64,000 nt of DNA from Whitmania pigra (lineage: Eukaryota; Annelida; Clitellata; Hirudinida; Haemopidae), in contig JAJTWR010000044.1 in the NCBI GenBank assembly GCA_021613335.1, positions 1,165,001 to 1,229,000 on the forward strand. Direction: 5' to 3'. The translations under genes were made by a program, and so were the position numbers. How positions within the stretch are numbered: position 1 is the stretch's first letter; the number at the start of each line of letters is the position of its first letter. The notes beneath the pieces were generated by a model, which saw nothing but the letters and a program-made list of their open reading frames with translations, ran no database searches and had not been told where the DNA came from. Positions 1-10,778 of the stretch are shown one piece after another.

Positions 1-760
1 ACTGGGTATGGTATCATCATGGAGCACCAAAAGTCAGCCAAACTCTTGACCTGAAACTCCCTCTTTAGCAACTCTTTGTGCCTCAGGTCATCGTTGGCCA
101 ACTCCTGATCCACACTTTCCAAATTGACAAAAAATGGATTCCTGACCCAGGCATCACGGGGATGCAACTCTTTCGTAATAAAGTAGTCATGAAATGATGC
201 CTTCAAAGTTCCTAGGTGAGCCAAAATGTCGCCTTTAAGAGAAGCTGGTATGGTGCCAGCTGCCTCCAGACTGGGTCGCAGAGACTCTTCTAATCTTGGA
301 AAATTGGCAAAGTTGTTATTCTCCACTCTTCTGATCCACAGGGGCAGCCTCTCCAGAAATGAGCCTAGTTTCTCACCAGCATCAATAACAGTCATGTTAG
401 GACCCTGAATCTTAGTGTTAAGCTCATTTAAATGGGTGAAGATGTTAGCCAAACATGCCACTAACAGGTTGAATTCTGGTTGATAAAATATACTTTCAAG
501 GTCACTCTGTTTCTCTTGTAAGAACATGGACACCTCAATCTGCAGTTCCATTAATCGGCGGTGTTTTTTAGATTAAAAAATTTTTTTTTTGCTAAAATTG
601 ACACTTTCCTGTACTTTATCATAAACTCTGCTCCATACTCGTTACTTATGTATAAATATTATTCTCGGATTTTTTAAAAGATTAGTTTTAAAATAATTTT
701 GAAAATTTTGTATGCTGATTTTTGAAAAGTACTCCACGGCTCCCAGGTTGGGAACCCCTG
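1..760 (-). mobile_element. hAT transposon remnant (ZBED5/FAM200-like transposase), continues past left edge
   Basis: An open minus-strand frame runs from about 561 to the window edge (first Met at 550). It reads like the middle of ZBED5/FAM200/SCAND3-type hAT transposases: FNLLVACLANIFTHLNELN, an LPLWIRRVE block, then FHDYFITKELHP and WVRNPFF. At 735-760 the complement reads CAGGGGTTCCCAACC followed by GGGAGCCGTGGA, a typical hAT terminal repeat, and 761-768 (ctctagac) would be the 8-bp target duplication. The roughly 180 bases between the terminal repeat and the frame lack the BED-finger N-terminus, so the copy is internally deleted. The other end lies outside the window. Family assignment is by recognition of conserved blocks; orientation and end are seen directly. 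Confidence 0.8.
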
Positions 761-768
761 CTCTAGAC

Positions 769-1157
769 TGTACATCTAAGTATAACAAGGCATCTCAAGA
801 AGAGCAGAAACTAAGTAAATAGAGACAATTAAAATTTATTTATTAACTGCAATTTCGGGCCTCGACCGTTGCAATTTTTATTTTTCGATCTTCGCCCTGT
901 TTCGTCCGAAATAAAAAGACTTCCGGTCGGTCTACAGTGGAGTGCGTTCCACTCGAACTTCAAGACCATCGAAGAGGAAAGGTTTAAAAGTAATGGAGCG
1001 AGTTGCATTACGTTTTAACGCGTCTCGCATAGATGGGCGAAATTTGAATCATCTGGAAAAGGCAAACTCTACGGCATTATCTATTTTATTTTGGAATGCA
1101 GAAACAAATTAACTTAATATAAACTGTTATGCCTATGAAAATAGAAATTATTAAGTT
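769..1157. other. intergenic, no gene seen
   Basis: No frame here looks coding. A short hairpin (agtgga - 5-base loop - ttccact, 936-953) lies in a locally GC-richer patch at 850-1050. It probably includes the 3' flank of the neuropeptide gene, which ends at 1158. Confidence 0.4.
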
Positions 1158-1864
1158 TTACTTTCCAACAAACATGTGGTGTCGTTTCCATTCTCCATTG
1201 ATGAAATGCCTCGAAGTTGGAGATGTTTTCTTGCTGAGGTCATTAAAAGCAATTAGAGTGTCGGAAGGTTCTTTCGTCAAATCTAGATATTTATTAACTT
1301 TGTTTTCACCACCAGAAAACAAACCCATGTCGTCATACTCATCGCTTTGAAATCTCTTTCCAACGAATAAATGATTTCGTTTCGCTCCAGAGGTTTGATG
1401 ATTGTCGACAAAACAAGAGGGGCATGGAATGGCGGATCTCCTTCCAACAAAGAGGTGAGGGCGTTTTGACATCGTCTTAAGAGGAAGCTTGGAAGGATAA
1501 CTTTTTTGTATGGTAAACAGGGTTGCTGGAAAAACTCCTAAATCTAAATCAATAAATTATCATTTTAAGGGTTTGAAATATCTTCAGCAACTCAAGATAA
1601 AATTATTGCAAGTTGAAAAGATCTTTTAAACATTCATTATTTGAGCCCATGAGTGACATATTATCATTACCATTTAAGATTTACACATACGAATTTACCT
1701 TGTGAACTTTCTGGTAGTACTTCAAAATATTTTTCCACCGGCATTCGTTCCTCTGCAGTCTCCCACGACCTGTCAGCTCCAAGTCTCGACATCCTGGCTG
1801 TTGCCATGACAATGAACATAAATAATTTCAAGTTCAACATTTTTATAATTAGATTTCTTTTCAT
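1158..1864 (-). CDS. neuropeptide precursor with three X-H-(L/M)-F-V-amide peptides
   Basis: Two exons, 1864-1699 and 1537-1158 (GT donor at 1698, AG acceptor at 1538, phase 1), give a 181-residue secretory precursor. The first ~30 residues form a signal peptide with a hydrophobic LNLKLFMFIVMATA core. The C-terminal half holds three short peptides bounded by dibasic sites and ending in Gly: KR-PHLFVG-RR, KR-NHLFVG-KR and KR-HHMFVG-K-stop. Processing would yield PHLFV-amide, NHLFV-amide and HHMFV-amide, with spacer peptides between; one spacer has a CPSC motif, another is acidic. The terminal F-V-amide recalls the molluscan Mytilus inhibitory peptide (PxFV-amide) family, but the proline is replaced by His and there are three copies rather than many. 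The ATG at 1840 is an alternative start within the signal peptide. A TATA box lies 38 bases upstream of the ATG. That this encodes a neuropeptide precursor is a strong inference; the receptor and family are unknown. Confidence 0.85.
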
Positions 1865-1901
1865 TGGATACCTGCTGAGTCTTCATTATCGAGAAAGCCC
1901 G

Positions 1902-1909
1902 GTTATATA
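1902..1909 (-). promoter_or_regulatory. TATA box of the neuropeptide gene
   Basis: The minus strand reads TATATAAC here, about 25-30 bases before a TCAGCAG initiator-like sequence at ~1880 and 38 bases before the ATG. This predicts a very short 5' leader. Position and spacing are seen; activity is inferred. Confidence 0.5.
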
Positions 1910-1910
1910 G

Positions 1911-2890
1911 ACTTGAGAAGACCCTCTGACAAATTTTTATTTAGTCCACAATCAAAAATATGTTTCTCTGTGCAGTCAAACAAGAAATTAATGGTGACAA
2001 AATATTACTTAAAAAGGGCCCCTTTGATGAGATTTCTGTGAAGAATTGCAAAATTAGCAAAGGTAAGCAATAAAACCATCATGATGGCCATTTTATGTGT
2101 TTTTTGATCCACTTTGAAGTGAGATGTAGGACACTGAATACTTACACCATCGCACACACCCGACTCTAGGTGCGCAAAACGAGGAATGCAGGGCACTGAT
2201 CTCTAAAAGAACTAAAAATATAAAAATAGACATATGTCACAGACGGTGCCGAAAGAGCTACTACCAATGAGTTGGCTTTTGCAAGTGACTTGGCCATCGA
2301 CAGATGCCATAATTCTGGTAGAGCTTACTGTTCCATGTGAAGAGAGAATAGAGGACAGCAAAGCGCAAAAAAACAGATAAGTTTTCAGATCTATCGATCA
2401 TCCATTTCAGCTTTTTACAAGAAGGGGGAACCCTTGCACAATTTGAAAAGACAACCTTTTTTGCTTCCGTTCAAAATTTAAAAGGGCAAACCCTCATTAA
2501 ACATGAGATGACTTTTTTTGTGTCTAGTTTAAAGTCAGGTGGATGGCCCCCAAATTATGTTAGCCTTTGTTTTCTTCATTAGGTTGTCGAGCTAGGAAAG
2601 AATAAAGGCTATGTAAGGATGCTCACTGAGCATTGCTCAGATCTTGAGACATAGCTACATAGGACAAGAAGGTTAGAGCGAAACTGACAACTTGAGTCAC
2701 ACCTTAATTTGGTATCAAATTTTGATAATTTGGATTTTATTCTGCCCAAATTGGCACTCGGCGTCCTTTAGCTGTACGCCACTACCACTGTCCATCGATA
2801 AAGACAATAACATCCGACTGATCACCTGTGAGACAAAGCCCCCTCCCGGACTTTATACTAGATGCAAAAAAAAAAATCGGTCGCCTCATG
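1911..2890. other. intergenic, no supported gene
   Basis: No coding pattern on either strand. A phrase near 2587-2610 (tcgagctaggaaagaa followed by ggctatg) recurs near 35791-35817, suggesting a shared worn-out repeat. An ideal-looking splice donor on the minus strand near 2147 has no supporting exon. Confidence 0.35.
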
Positions 2891-2892
2891 TA

Positions 2893-4470
2893 GTGCTAGA
2901 AAAAATGTTACGACAGTCCCCATTTTTTTTGTAATAACTTAAGTTTAAATTATCGTACGAAGCTCAAATTTATAACAACTGTATAATATCCTTAAAGAAT
3001 ATAACTCGTATATTTTTTTTCACTTTGATCAAAAATTAAGCGCAAATTCCACAAAAATTTATTTATTTGCATAGAAATATTGTTACGACGGGTTATAAAA
3101 AAACTCATGAATTTCAGTATTTTGGCAAATATTTTTATTTAAAACTAAATGAAATAATGTTTCAATAGGATGTCATTTCTCCTTTCTTAGAAATAACATC
3201 TATGCACCTATTTTTCATGGAGAAAATCAGTGTTTTGATGACCTTTTCATCCAAATTTTTCCAGGCGCTCCAAATCGCTTCTTTCAATTCATTTTCTGTG
3301 TTATATTGCTGTCCATTGCCATAAACGGATCTTGAAAGAAGGCCCCAGACATTTTCAATCGGATTCAAGTCGGGTGAAAACGCGGGCCAGTCCAAAACTT
3401 GCATGTTGGACTCCTGGAAAAATGCTCTGGTTGCCTTGGAAACATGACTAGGGGCAGTATCTTGCTGAGATTCATGTTGTTTTGCTTCAGCAAAAGGAAG
3501 GAGATGATCCTTGAGCATTTTGATGTACTTCTGAGAGTCCTGCCTCCCTTTCAAAAGCACCAGTTCCGTCCTCCCAAATGCTGAAATTCCTCCCCAGACC
3601 ATCACAGAGCCTCCTCCGTGTTTTCTGCTAAAAAAACATCTCTTTCTTTTCTAAGATCATGCCAGTAGTATTTATAGCCATCTGAACCATCAAGGTTGAA
3701 TTTTTTTTCATCTGTGAAAATTACGCGTTCCCATCTTTCGTTATAGCTGACCATCTCTTTTGCCCAGAGGAGGCGTTTTTTCTTGTGATGGACTTTCAAC
3801 GCTGGAGCTCGCTTTCGCATTTCGTATTTCAACTGTCCACTTGAATTAAGATAATTGGAGACTGTCCTAACATGGACATCCAAGTCCAGCTTATCTTTTA
3901 GCTGTTTACACGAATATTCCCCTTGTGAATACTCCCTGATGAGACGTCTCTGAATCTGATTCGAGAGTTTTTTCGGTCTTCTGCCCTTGTACTTCTTACC
4001 ACATGAGTCTGGATCATCCAAAAACATTTGATAACAGCTCTTGACCTATTCAACTCATTTGCAATCTTTCTTATTGAATAGTTTGCCTTCCTAAAGGCCT
4101 TAACTTGTCCTCTTTCTCCTTCTGTCAAACCTGCTTTCTTCCCCATGATGAAATGAATGTAAAAGGAAGTTTTGAATTTCACACTCCTTTTTATAGCCTT
4201 CTTAATGACAATTTAATGTTTGATCTTTCCGATAAGCCCTTGAAATTGATGAAACGAGCCCAAAACGGAAACTGTCGTAATAATATTTCCAGGCCAAAAA
4301 TGGTTCATTTGCATAATTTACGGGAACCATTAACCCACATGAAAGGAAATTTTGCACGATGTTTACAAATGGTGTTTTATATAATTACTGAAAATTTCAG
4401 CAAGATATGTTAATTTGTAAGGAAATTATCCATAAAAAGTGGGTATGTCGTAACAATATTTCTAGCACTG
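2893..4470 (-). mobile_element. Tc1/mariner-type transposon, nearly complete
   Basis: The element is bounded by TA on both sides (2891-2892 and 4471-4472). Its ends are inverted copies of (CA)GTGCTAGAAA followed by TGTTACGACA; the left end seems to have lost its first C. The length of about 1.58 kb suits Tc1 elements. The transposase frame lies on the minus strand between the ends. Terminal repeats, TA duplication and transposase are all visible directly, so the identification is firm. Confidence 0.93.
3162..4146 (-). pseudogene. Tc1-type transposase broken by two single-base deletions
   Basis: Reading from the ATG at 4146, the protein starts MGKKAGLTEGERGQ with a paired helix-turn-helix region (IRKIANELNRSR), then a second DNA-binding part, then a DDE catalytic domain. 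The catalytic acidic residues are in FTDEKKF, QDTAPSHV and SPDLNPIENVWG (DD34E type). The frame is shifted at two homopolymers: one base missing from the A-run 4020-4024 and one from the A-run 3630-3636. Otherwise the frame is open to the stop at 3162-3164. This is a young copy that is inactive as it stands, unless the shifts are assembly errors. Confidence 0.92.
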
Positions 4471-4472
4471 TA

Positions 4473-4930
4473 TTTCGAGAGGTGTCTTTCCTCCCGAATC
4501 TTGGTTAAAAGCAAAAAAAGGTCATCTCAAGTTCTTCGAGGGCTTGTAAACTTGGAAAAACTGAAGCTATGTTCCTGCCTGTCCAAAAAAACGTCAAGAG
4601 ATTTTTAGGAAAACTCCCTTTGATCCGGGGATCCTTGTGGGCTTTTATGGGGAGAATCATTAACACCAGCAGAAGAAGCTAACGTCTCCGCATCTTTCTT
4701 TAATGTAATTGTGATACGTTTCTTAAGCTTTTTGTGAGATTCCATCTCTAAAGCTAAACTAACCCTTTCAACTAATGTGCACCAACAATATTTATTAAAA
4801 AAACAAAAAGTGGATAAACAGGTTTGAAGAGCATAATTTTATGTGTGCTCCCAAGTATCGCTTTAGCCCAACTTAAATGTCTTACTAATAATTTTTAAAC
4901 ACAACATTAATCAATTATATACAAAGTTAA
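4473..4930. other. 3' flank of VPS9D1, nothing else seen
   Basis: AT-rich sequence downstream of the VPS9D1 stop on the minus strand. A TTTATT at 4793-4798 gives AATAAA on the gene strand, about 135 bases past the stop, and is a plausible polyadenylation signal. Confidence 0.35.
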
Positions 4931-7900
4931 CTATCCAAGAACAGATGTACTTAGGTTGCTATTTTTAATATCAGCATTAAGTTTTGACAGATAATCCAGG
5001 GCTGTTAACACTGATGCCAAGCAGTAACCATTTTCTCCCAAGAGTTGGCTGAAACAGATAAGTAATAAACAGATAAACAGATAAGCAGATGATGAATATA
5101 TAAAGTTCACAACCTCAAGTGTATTCATAAATATCATTAAAATGGTTTAAATTAGCGTGATATGCATCTAAAAGATAATGGTAAATATTTGTGCATGGCA
5201 AAGATATCAAAAGCAATTTTTTCAAACAATTGAAAATTCAAAATATAAATGGCCGACCTGTCATCTAACAGATCCATAAGAATGTGACATTCTAAGAGAA
5301 GAGAAGGTGTGCTGCTTGCAAGGAGACAGAATGACAAAATTGGTAGTAATTCATCAGCTCCTCTTTTTTGTTAAAAATAATAAGAAACCTTTACTCAAAT
5401 TGGTTAAATGTTTCCCTTTATTGAGCAGAACAAGAAATAAACAACATAAATAAGTTTAAAAAAAAAGGTCAGCATGAGAGTTGTAAGGTAGATGCAAAGC
5501 AATACAAATACATCTTTTCTGGAGTTTAAATATGGGAAGCAGATAGGATGAATACATTGTAAGTCCAAATCAGATTACAATAATTTAAATATGGAAATAT
5601 GAAGGAAAAGTATAATGTGACAGCTATTGACAATTCTATTGACAATGTGATAAAGCAACAGATATGGGAAATAATTCCAATGTCCTTTGATTTTTGCTAA
5701 TGAGATATTGAATATGTGCTCTGAAAGTAAGGTGTAAATATTATATCACCTTTAATGATCTGACAATGTAATTGCAATAGCCAATCTTTTGAGAGCCTTA
5801 TATATCTGAGCAAGATGCGAAAGCATTTTTAATTGATCTACCATTTATGTAGCGCCCCCACCTGAGGATATATCTACTCTCTGGCTGTGCAGGCTGGGTT
5901 GAGAATATGTGTTAGGAGTGTTGCCATTACTACCACGGGCAGGAATGCAACACATTCAGCACACCAATGATACATGAGCACCCATTAAAAGCAATTTGGC
6001 TTTAAATAAAACTTACAACTCAGGGAGCTCCAGTTTATTTACAGAACTGTATTGTTTAACACAATGACATATACTGTGAAAGGCTTCAGCTGAAACATTT
6101 AAAATTTTTGCAATTTCAAAAGCTTAGGATGTTTGTATATTTGCACAAAAATGAAGGTTGGAAACATTTTTTATGAATTCATTTACATCAACAAATAGTA
6201 AATTATAAACTAAATAATATCATTTAATATTAGATTAAATATCAATTAAGCCATATAAAAACTACTTTAACTTACATAGGCAGTCCAACTTAGAAGATAA
6301 AGGGTGGTGTTTAACAATTGATGATAAATTCTTAATGACTTCTTCATAGGGATTTAATTCAAGGACCATTTGAAACTTTTCAGGTACTCCAACAATTGAA
6401 GGATTGAATTTTGTGCTCTTATAAAAATCCATTAAGGATGACAGGTGACTCTCAGCCTTACCAAGAGACAATCTTAGTAAAAATCACTTAAACACTTATT
6501 TATTTTAACAACAACCTTTGCTATTGATCAACAAACCTAAAAAGATCTTTCAAAAAATCCCAAATTGTACCAAAAAAATGAGGTTCAAGGCACTTATTCA
6601 AAATCAGCAATTTGTTGGTATTGTCCAGTTGCTCGTAAACAAAAACAAACATCTTCGACACCTCGGTGAAAGTCCTTTTTACATGCGAAAGAGCCTCGTC
6701 TCTAAATTCTGAGAATGAAAAAGATATTTCAAATCAGTAAATCTGTCACCCAATATGTGATTGTGAGACAAATTGTAAACCTGTGGAATTTGTGCCACAT
6801 TTAGCTTTGTCGAGTACTTCTTTGAGTTTAAAGCATATTTTGAACTGCTCCCCTTGTAAATAAATTTTCAGGGGGTGGGTTTTTGACCTAATGAACAAGA
6901 ATAAAGCAACAAAAAATAAAACCTTTATAGTGCGCTAGCATTTGCCATCAGTAACATCAAAGACAAATATTACTATATTAAAATTTTTATAAATGATTAA
7001 CTTAAGAATTACTTTAAAACTTGTTCTACTAAATCAGAAATATGGTCTTCATCAAAACTTTCTTTGCCAGTTTCCCTCAAACCCTGGAATGAATTCTGTT
7101 GAGAAGAACATCTCTTAAATCATGCCTTTGAATGAAAAATTCAAATCACATACGTCAATCATTTCAAACTTTAAGACTTCAGAGTAAACTTTCTTCTGAT
7201 AGATTTCAAATTCACTAAGGCATTCCTGACTTCTGAACTTTCTGAATACAAAATAAGTTGGGTCAAGATTTACCCCTTAAATAAAAACTTTTAGAACCTT
7301 TCAGTCTCCTCTATTATCTGGCGCATCTTTTCGTCCCGTTTCTTCTCTAACTTAAAAATTTAGTTAATAAATGGAAGACGTTGTAGATCACCATTATTGC
7401 CATAAATTGTTATCAACAGCATTAATTTCAAAAAATTATTACTCAAAGATTTGTAGACACAAAACAATAGCAACAATTACATTGACTCTGTGTCGCTCTG
7501 CAATAGCAATATTGTCACTCATTTTCCTTTGAAGCATTAAATTCTGGAAATTTAAATTAAATACGACAATAGCAAGAAATAACGATTAAGTTTTAAATGG
7601 TGCACCATGTTCAGTGAATATTGCTTGTTGCCAACAAAAAACCTGCTGATTCTTTCTTCATGAGCTTTCAGGAGGCATTGATTTAACTTTAAGGCCTCAT
7701 CAATATAAGTACTGTCAGATTAATAAGTTATTTGTAGTACAATTTATATATTACTTCCATGTGGTTGTAACTTTGGTTAGGCTAAGAATAATATTAACCT
7801 CACTCCAGAGATATGCTGATCACATTGCACTCTGCAAGAAGCTTAAAAAAATATTGTAATTTAAAAGATGGAAGGTAATAATCATAGCAAAAAGTCATTA

Positions 7901-10160
7901 CAAAAATAGAAAAGACAATTCTAAACTAAAATAAATATGTTGAAAACTTATGTAATTAAATATTATTTTCCATAAATCCTTAGGCAAATAACTGTTAGAG
8001 AAACTTTGCAAACACAGTCGAACCCGGTTATGTCACCAGCCTTGGGGTTTGTTGAAAAGCATCGAGATAACCAAAAGTCAATATGCAGCTGTACATTAAC
8101 ATTTGCTTGAAATTTATTTATGTACATAATGCACATTAATAAATGACAATGTACATATACGTGTTTTTGATGGGTTTTTGTCATAACATAAGCTGATATT
8201 TAATATTAATACGGTCAAATCTCGGTAGTATACCACCTCGCTACTTTGCCACTCTCGCTATTATACCACTTTTGCTCGGTCCTGACAAAATTCAATACAA
8301 AATAATTTTATTATGCCACCCCTACTCTCACTACTACACCACTATTGTGAGACTGTTAAAAGGCACGAGTCGTGAAAAAGTCTGTATTTCTGCACAGTGT
8401 TTGATTATTTATAATAATCTAATGACTGTACATATAAATTTACCCATCACTAAACTAAATTAATTGAATTTAAAATTTATTTTAAAATCTAGACAATTGT
8501 TATTCTTTAGTTGGTTCTAGAACCTTTCCCTTTTCAATCAGTTATTCTTTTGTTATTTTTTTTTTCAAATTCAGCCCATAATGTCAGCTCGGAAACGCAA
8601 GCGAACTAACTTTAAGCCAAATCCGTTTTTTAAGAATAAAGGCGCTTTTATTTGAGAAAATAAGACCGCTTTTACAAATTTTCGCAGCTATACCACTCTC
8701 GATACTATGCCACTTTTGCTCGGTCCCGACAGGTGGCATAGTAACGAGATTTGATTGTAATAGCAATATGTACTTACATGTTTACTAACAAGAAAAGTAT
8801 AGTTCAGTGACATAGCATGTATAAACTAACTAACAGCAGAGATTTACCAAGAGGCAATAAGAACTATCTCCATTGAAGGGAAGTTTTGTTGCTCACAAAT
8901 TTGTGAATCACTACATCGTCCACATCTTTGTCCAAGTTTTTTCTTGCTGGTTCAAAGACATACTTCTCAAACACTTGCTTTATCAAGCTAGCATTCTTTT
9001 TCCATTGTAAAATGGTGTGTGTTAAAATGCAATGATGATGACTAAGGTCAGTCAGTTTTGACTGATTGTCCATTTTTCTCTTAACACCACCATAGATAGA
9101 TATTTTAGAAATAAAAAATAAGCTTGATAGCAAGAATTTTATCCCTCGGTCAAAATCAACAAGAGTGAATTGGGTTCTGCGACATAAAAGGATCAACATT
9201 ATCAATGAGAAAATGCTGTGACAAAGTAAATATTTGGCAGCTCCAAAATCGGTGATTAGTCACAGTGATTGAAATGACTGATATCGATTGGTGAATTTGC
9301 CCCTCTTTTGTGCTCAAGATATTAGGGTTCGGTGACATAGAAGAATCTAGGAAAATATATTGAAATATATTGCATAACCAATGAGAAAATGCTAAGGCAG
9401 AGAGAGATTTTCGCAGGTTCACTTCAAAAGCATCGACTTAATAGGGTTGGCAAATTAACTGAGGTTGAGATAAATGGGTTCTGTATATCAATATGAATAT
9501 TACAACTTAACATAAAAGTACACAATAAATACTAAACATGATAAAGATAAAGTCACATTATATTTTTAGGATGATACAAAATGTTTATCAATAAATATTT
9601 CAAAAATAACATTGTCTGTTAGTTGGATTTTTGTATGGCCAAATAAAAATTAAATGTAAATTGCTATTGATGCTAATCAAAAACAAATTAACAAAGAAAT
9701 AAACAAAGATGCAGATAAAATTCTGAACAATATAATTTTAAATTTATAAAATCAAACCAAAATTTACCAACTTTCTTTTTTTCCTGCCTTTATAAAAATA
9801 TCTTGTATTCTTTCACTTAACATGACACAAAGTTTCACACTTTCTAGAGATGTTTCTGATAATTGCAGCCCTATTGCAATGATTCATATTTAGTTGGACT
9901 GAAAGAACTTAAGTTACCATGAACTTAAGGACTTACCAGCTGAATAACTTTCAATAAGTAATTTGTCACTTAGTGACTTTAAGCACACTATGTAATTCCT
10001 GACTGCATCCTTCAAACATTAATACATTTCTGTTACAATGAATCTACTCAAAGCATTGCTTCAAGCTCCCTACCAGAAATTGACCTTTCTCATCCAGTTT
10101 TTGAGCTTCCAATATATCGTAAAGCAATTTTTTTTGTACCTCACGATTTGCAAGAGACAT
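4931..10160 (-). CDS. VPS9D1: VPS9 domain-containing protein 1
   Basis: Guanine-nucleotide exchange-type protein of the endosomal Rab5 pathway by family (VPS9 domain). Exons on the minus strand: 10160-10074, 10009-9937, 9870-9768, [one or more unresolved], probably 7831-7801, then 7711-7606, 7543-7481, 7350-7298, 7241-7154, 7095-7013, 6701-6537, 6472-6276, 6089-6017, 5362-5258, 5048-4931; phase agrees through all junctions after 7831. The N-terminus resembles the MIT-like start of vertebrate VPS9D1 (AVRNYIVCLKSLSDKLL). A charged coiled-coil part follows (LNQCLLKAHEERISR, then MLQRKMSDNIAIAERHR), and the C-terminus has the hallmark VPS9 blocks GADELLPILSFCLL and LLGENGYCLASVLTALDYL. The junction 9768 to 7831 would create a stop, so an exon is missing from my model. 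That intron (about 1.9 kb) is filled with Tigger elements. Homology is clear by blocks and spacing; exact start is inferred. Confidence 0.88.
5794..5896. repeat. interspersed ~100-bp repeat, copy 1
   Basis: This intronic stretch matches 20287-20385 over about 100 bases. Shared blocks include TATCTGA, GATGCGAA, TTTTAAT and CATTTATGTA, ending in GTGCAGGCTG. No coding potential and no clear terminal repeats. Probably a SINE or MITE fragment. Confidence 0.55.
8015..9482 (-). mobile_element. Tigger/pogo-type element, copy 1 (in VPS9D1 intron)
   Basis: The left end reads CAGTCGAACCCGGTTATGTC and the right end, complemented, CAGAACCCATTTATCTC. TA follows the right end at 9483-9484. The same ends bound copies at 28780 and 49940. 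A minus-strand remnant around 8864-9090 (FEPARKNLDKDVDDVV) corresponds to the CENP-B-like N-terminus better preserved in copy 3. It is a decayed, internally deleted copy, split by another element at 8212-8757. Confidence 0.75.
8212..8757 (+). mobile_element. second Tigger-like family, 546-bp deletion derivative nested in copy 1
   Basis: Flanked by TA (8210-8211, 8758-8759). Ends are inverted: CGGTCAAATCTCGGTAGTAT at left against CAATCAAATCTCGTTACTAT at right (complemented). The match continues inward through the paired phrases ccacttttgctcggtc. At 8581 a short frame MSARKRKRTNFKPNP begins and stops after 24 residues. It looks like the basic start of a pogo-class transposase whose remainder is deleted. 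Confidence 0.75.
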
Positions 10161-10523
10161 GTATAAGTGTAGTTCGCGTTATATATAAATCAATATCTTG
10201 ACTCACAGTCAAAGCACCTACGATTGTGATTAAAGAAATCCGTCCCACCTCGCTCTAAAAGTAAATGCCTATAGGATTTTTTATATAAAAATTTAGATAT
10301 TATATTTTAAAATTCATAACAATTAAAACCAAAATAGTAGTTTTAAGTAAGCTCTAGAAGTACAGATTTGAAAAGTGGCCTCATTGTGTAACTTTATATC
10401 AGTTTATTAGATTAGTTAATATAACATAATAACATTAATTTATGATAGTTTAAGGAAACTAATGTCTGTGTGATAAATCACTCCTACTTTTTAAATCAGT
10501 ATATAAATTTCTATAGTCGTATT

Positions 10524-10778
10524 TTAAATACTTCCACCGAATCTGAATATATTGTTAATTGCTCGGGTGCTGAAGTAATTATTCTTTAGAGTGCCCGTTA
10601 CCTTCCTATAAAGCTTACATCCATGCCCTCTCGTGAAATTATTTTTGGTGGCCCCAAAGAAATGTTCAGGTTTTAAATTATATTTTTCTTTTAAAATTTT
10701 GAACGTTTCTAAGAGATCACCTCTACTTCTCATTTATAAATGTGTAAGCTTACATCTTCTTAATCACTCTTCATAACC
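10524..10778 (-). mobile_element. LINE reverse-transcriptase C-terminal remnant
   Basis: On the minus strand the frame reads GYEE-stop-LRRCKLTHL-stop-MRSRGDLLETFKILK, then FFGATKNNFTRGHGCKLYRK and FSTRAINN. This is the familiar C-terminal tail of non-LTR retrotransposon ORF2 (consensus RRGDLIETYKIL ... TRGH ... FFSxRVINDWN). Two in-frame stops show it is dead. The clade (CR1/Jockey/RTE) cannot be told from so little. Confidence 0.75.

Noticed and set aside
1158..1864. Tachykinin or bombesin identity for the F-V-G peptides
   Set aside because: Tachykinins need FxGxR-amide or FVGLM-amide and bombesins need WAxGHxM-amide; here Gly is the amide donor directly after F-V.
2005..2196. Short minus-strand frame with a hydrophobic start (MAIMMVLLLTFANFAILHR)
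   Set aside because: Looks like a signal peptide but has no downstream frame, splice partner or motif; the TATA box at 1902-1909 explains the neighbouring gene without it.
2692..2934. 80-residue plus-strand frame
   Set aside because: Runs into the Tc1 terminal repeat and contains a poly-Lys run from an A-tract; no recognisable domain.
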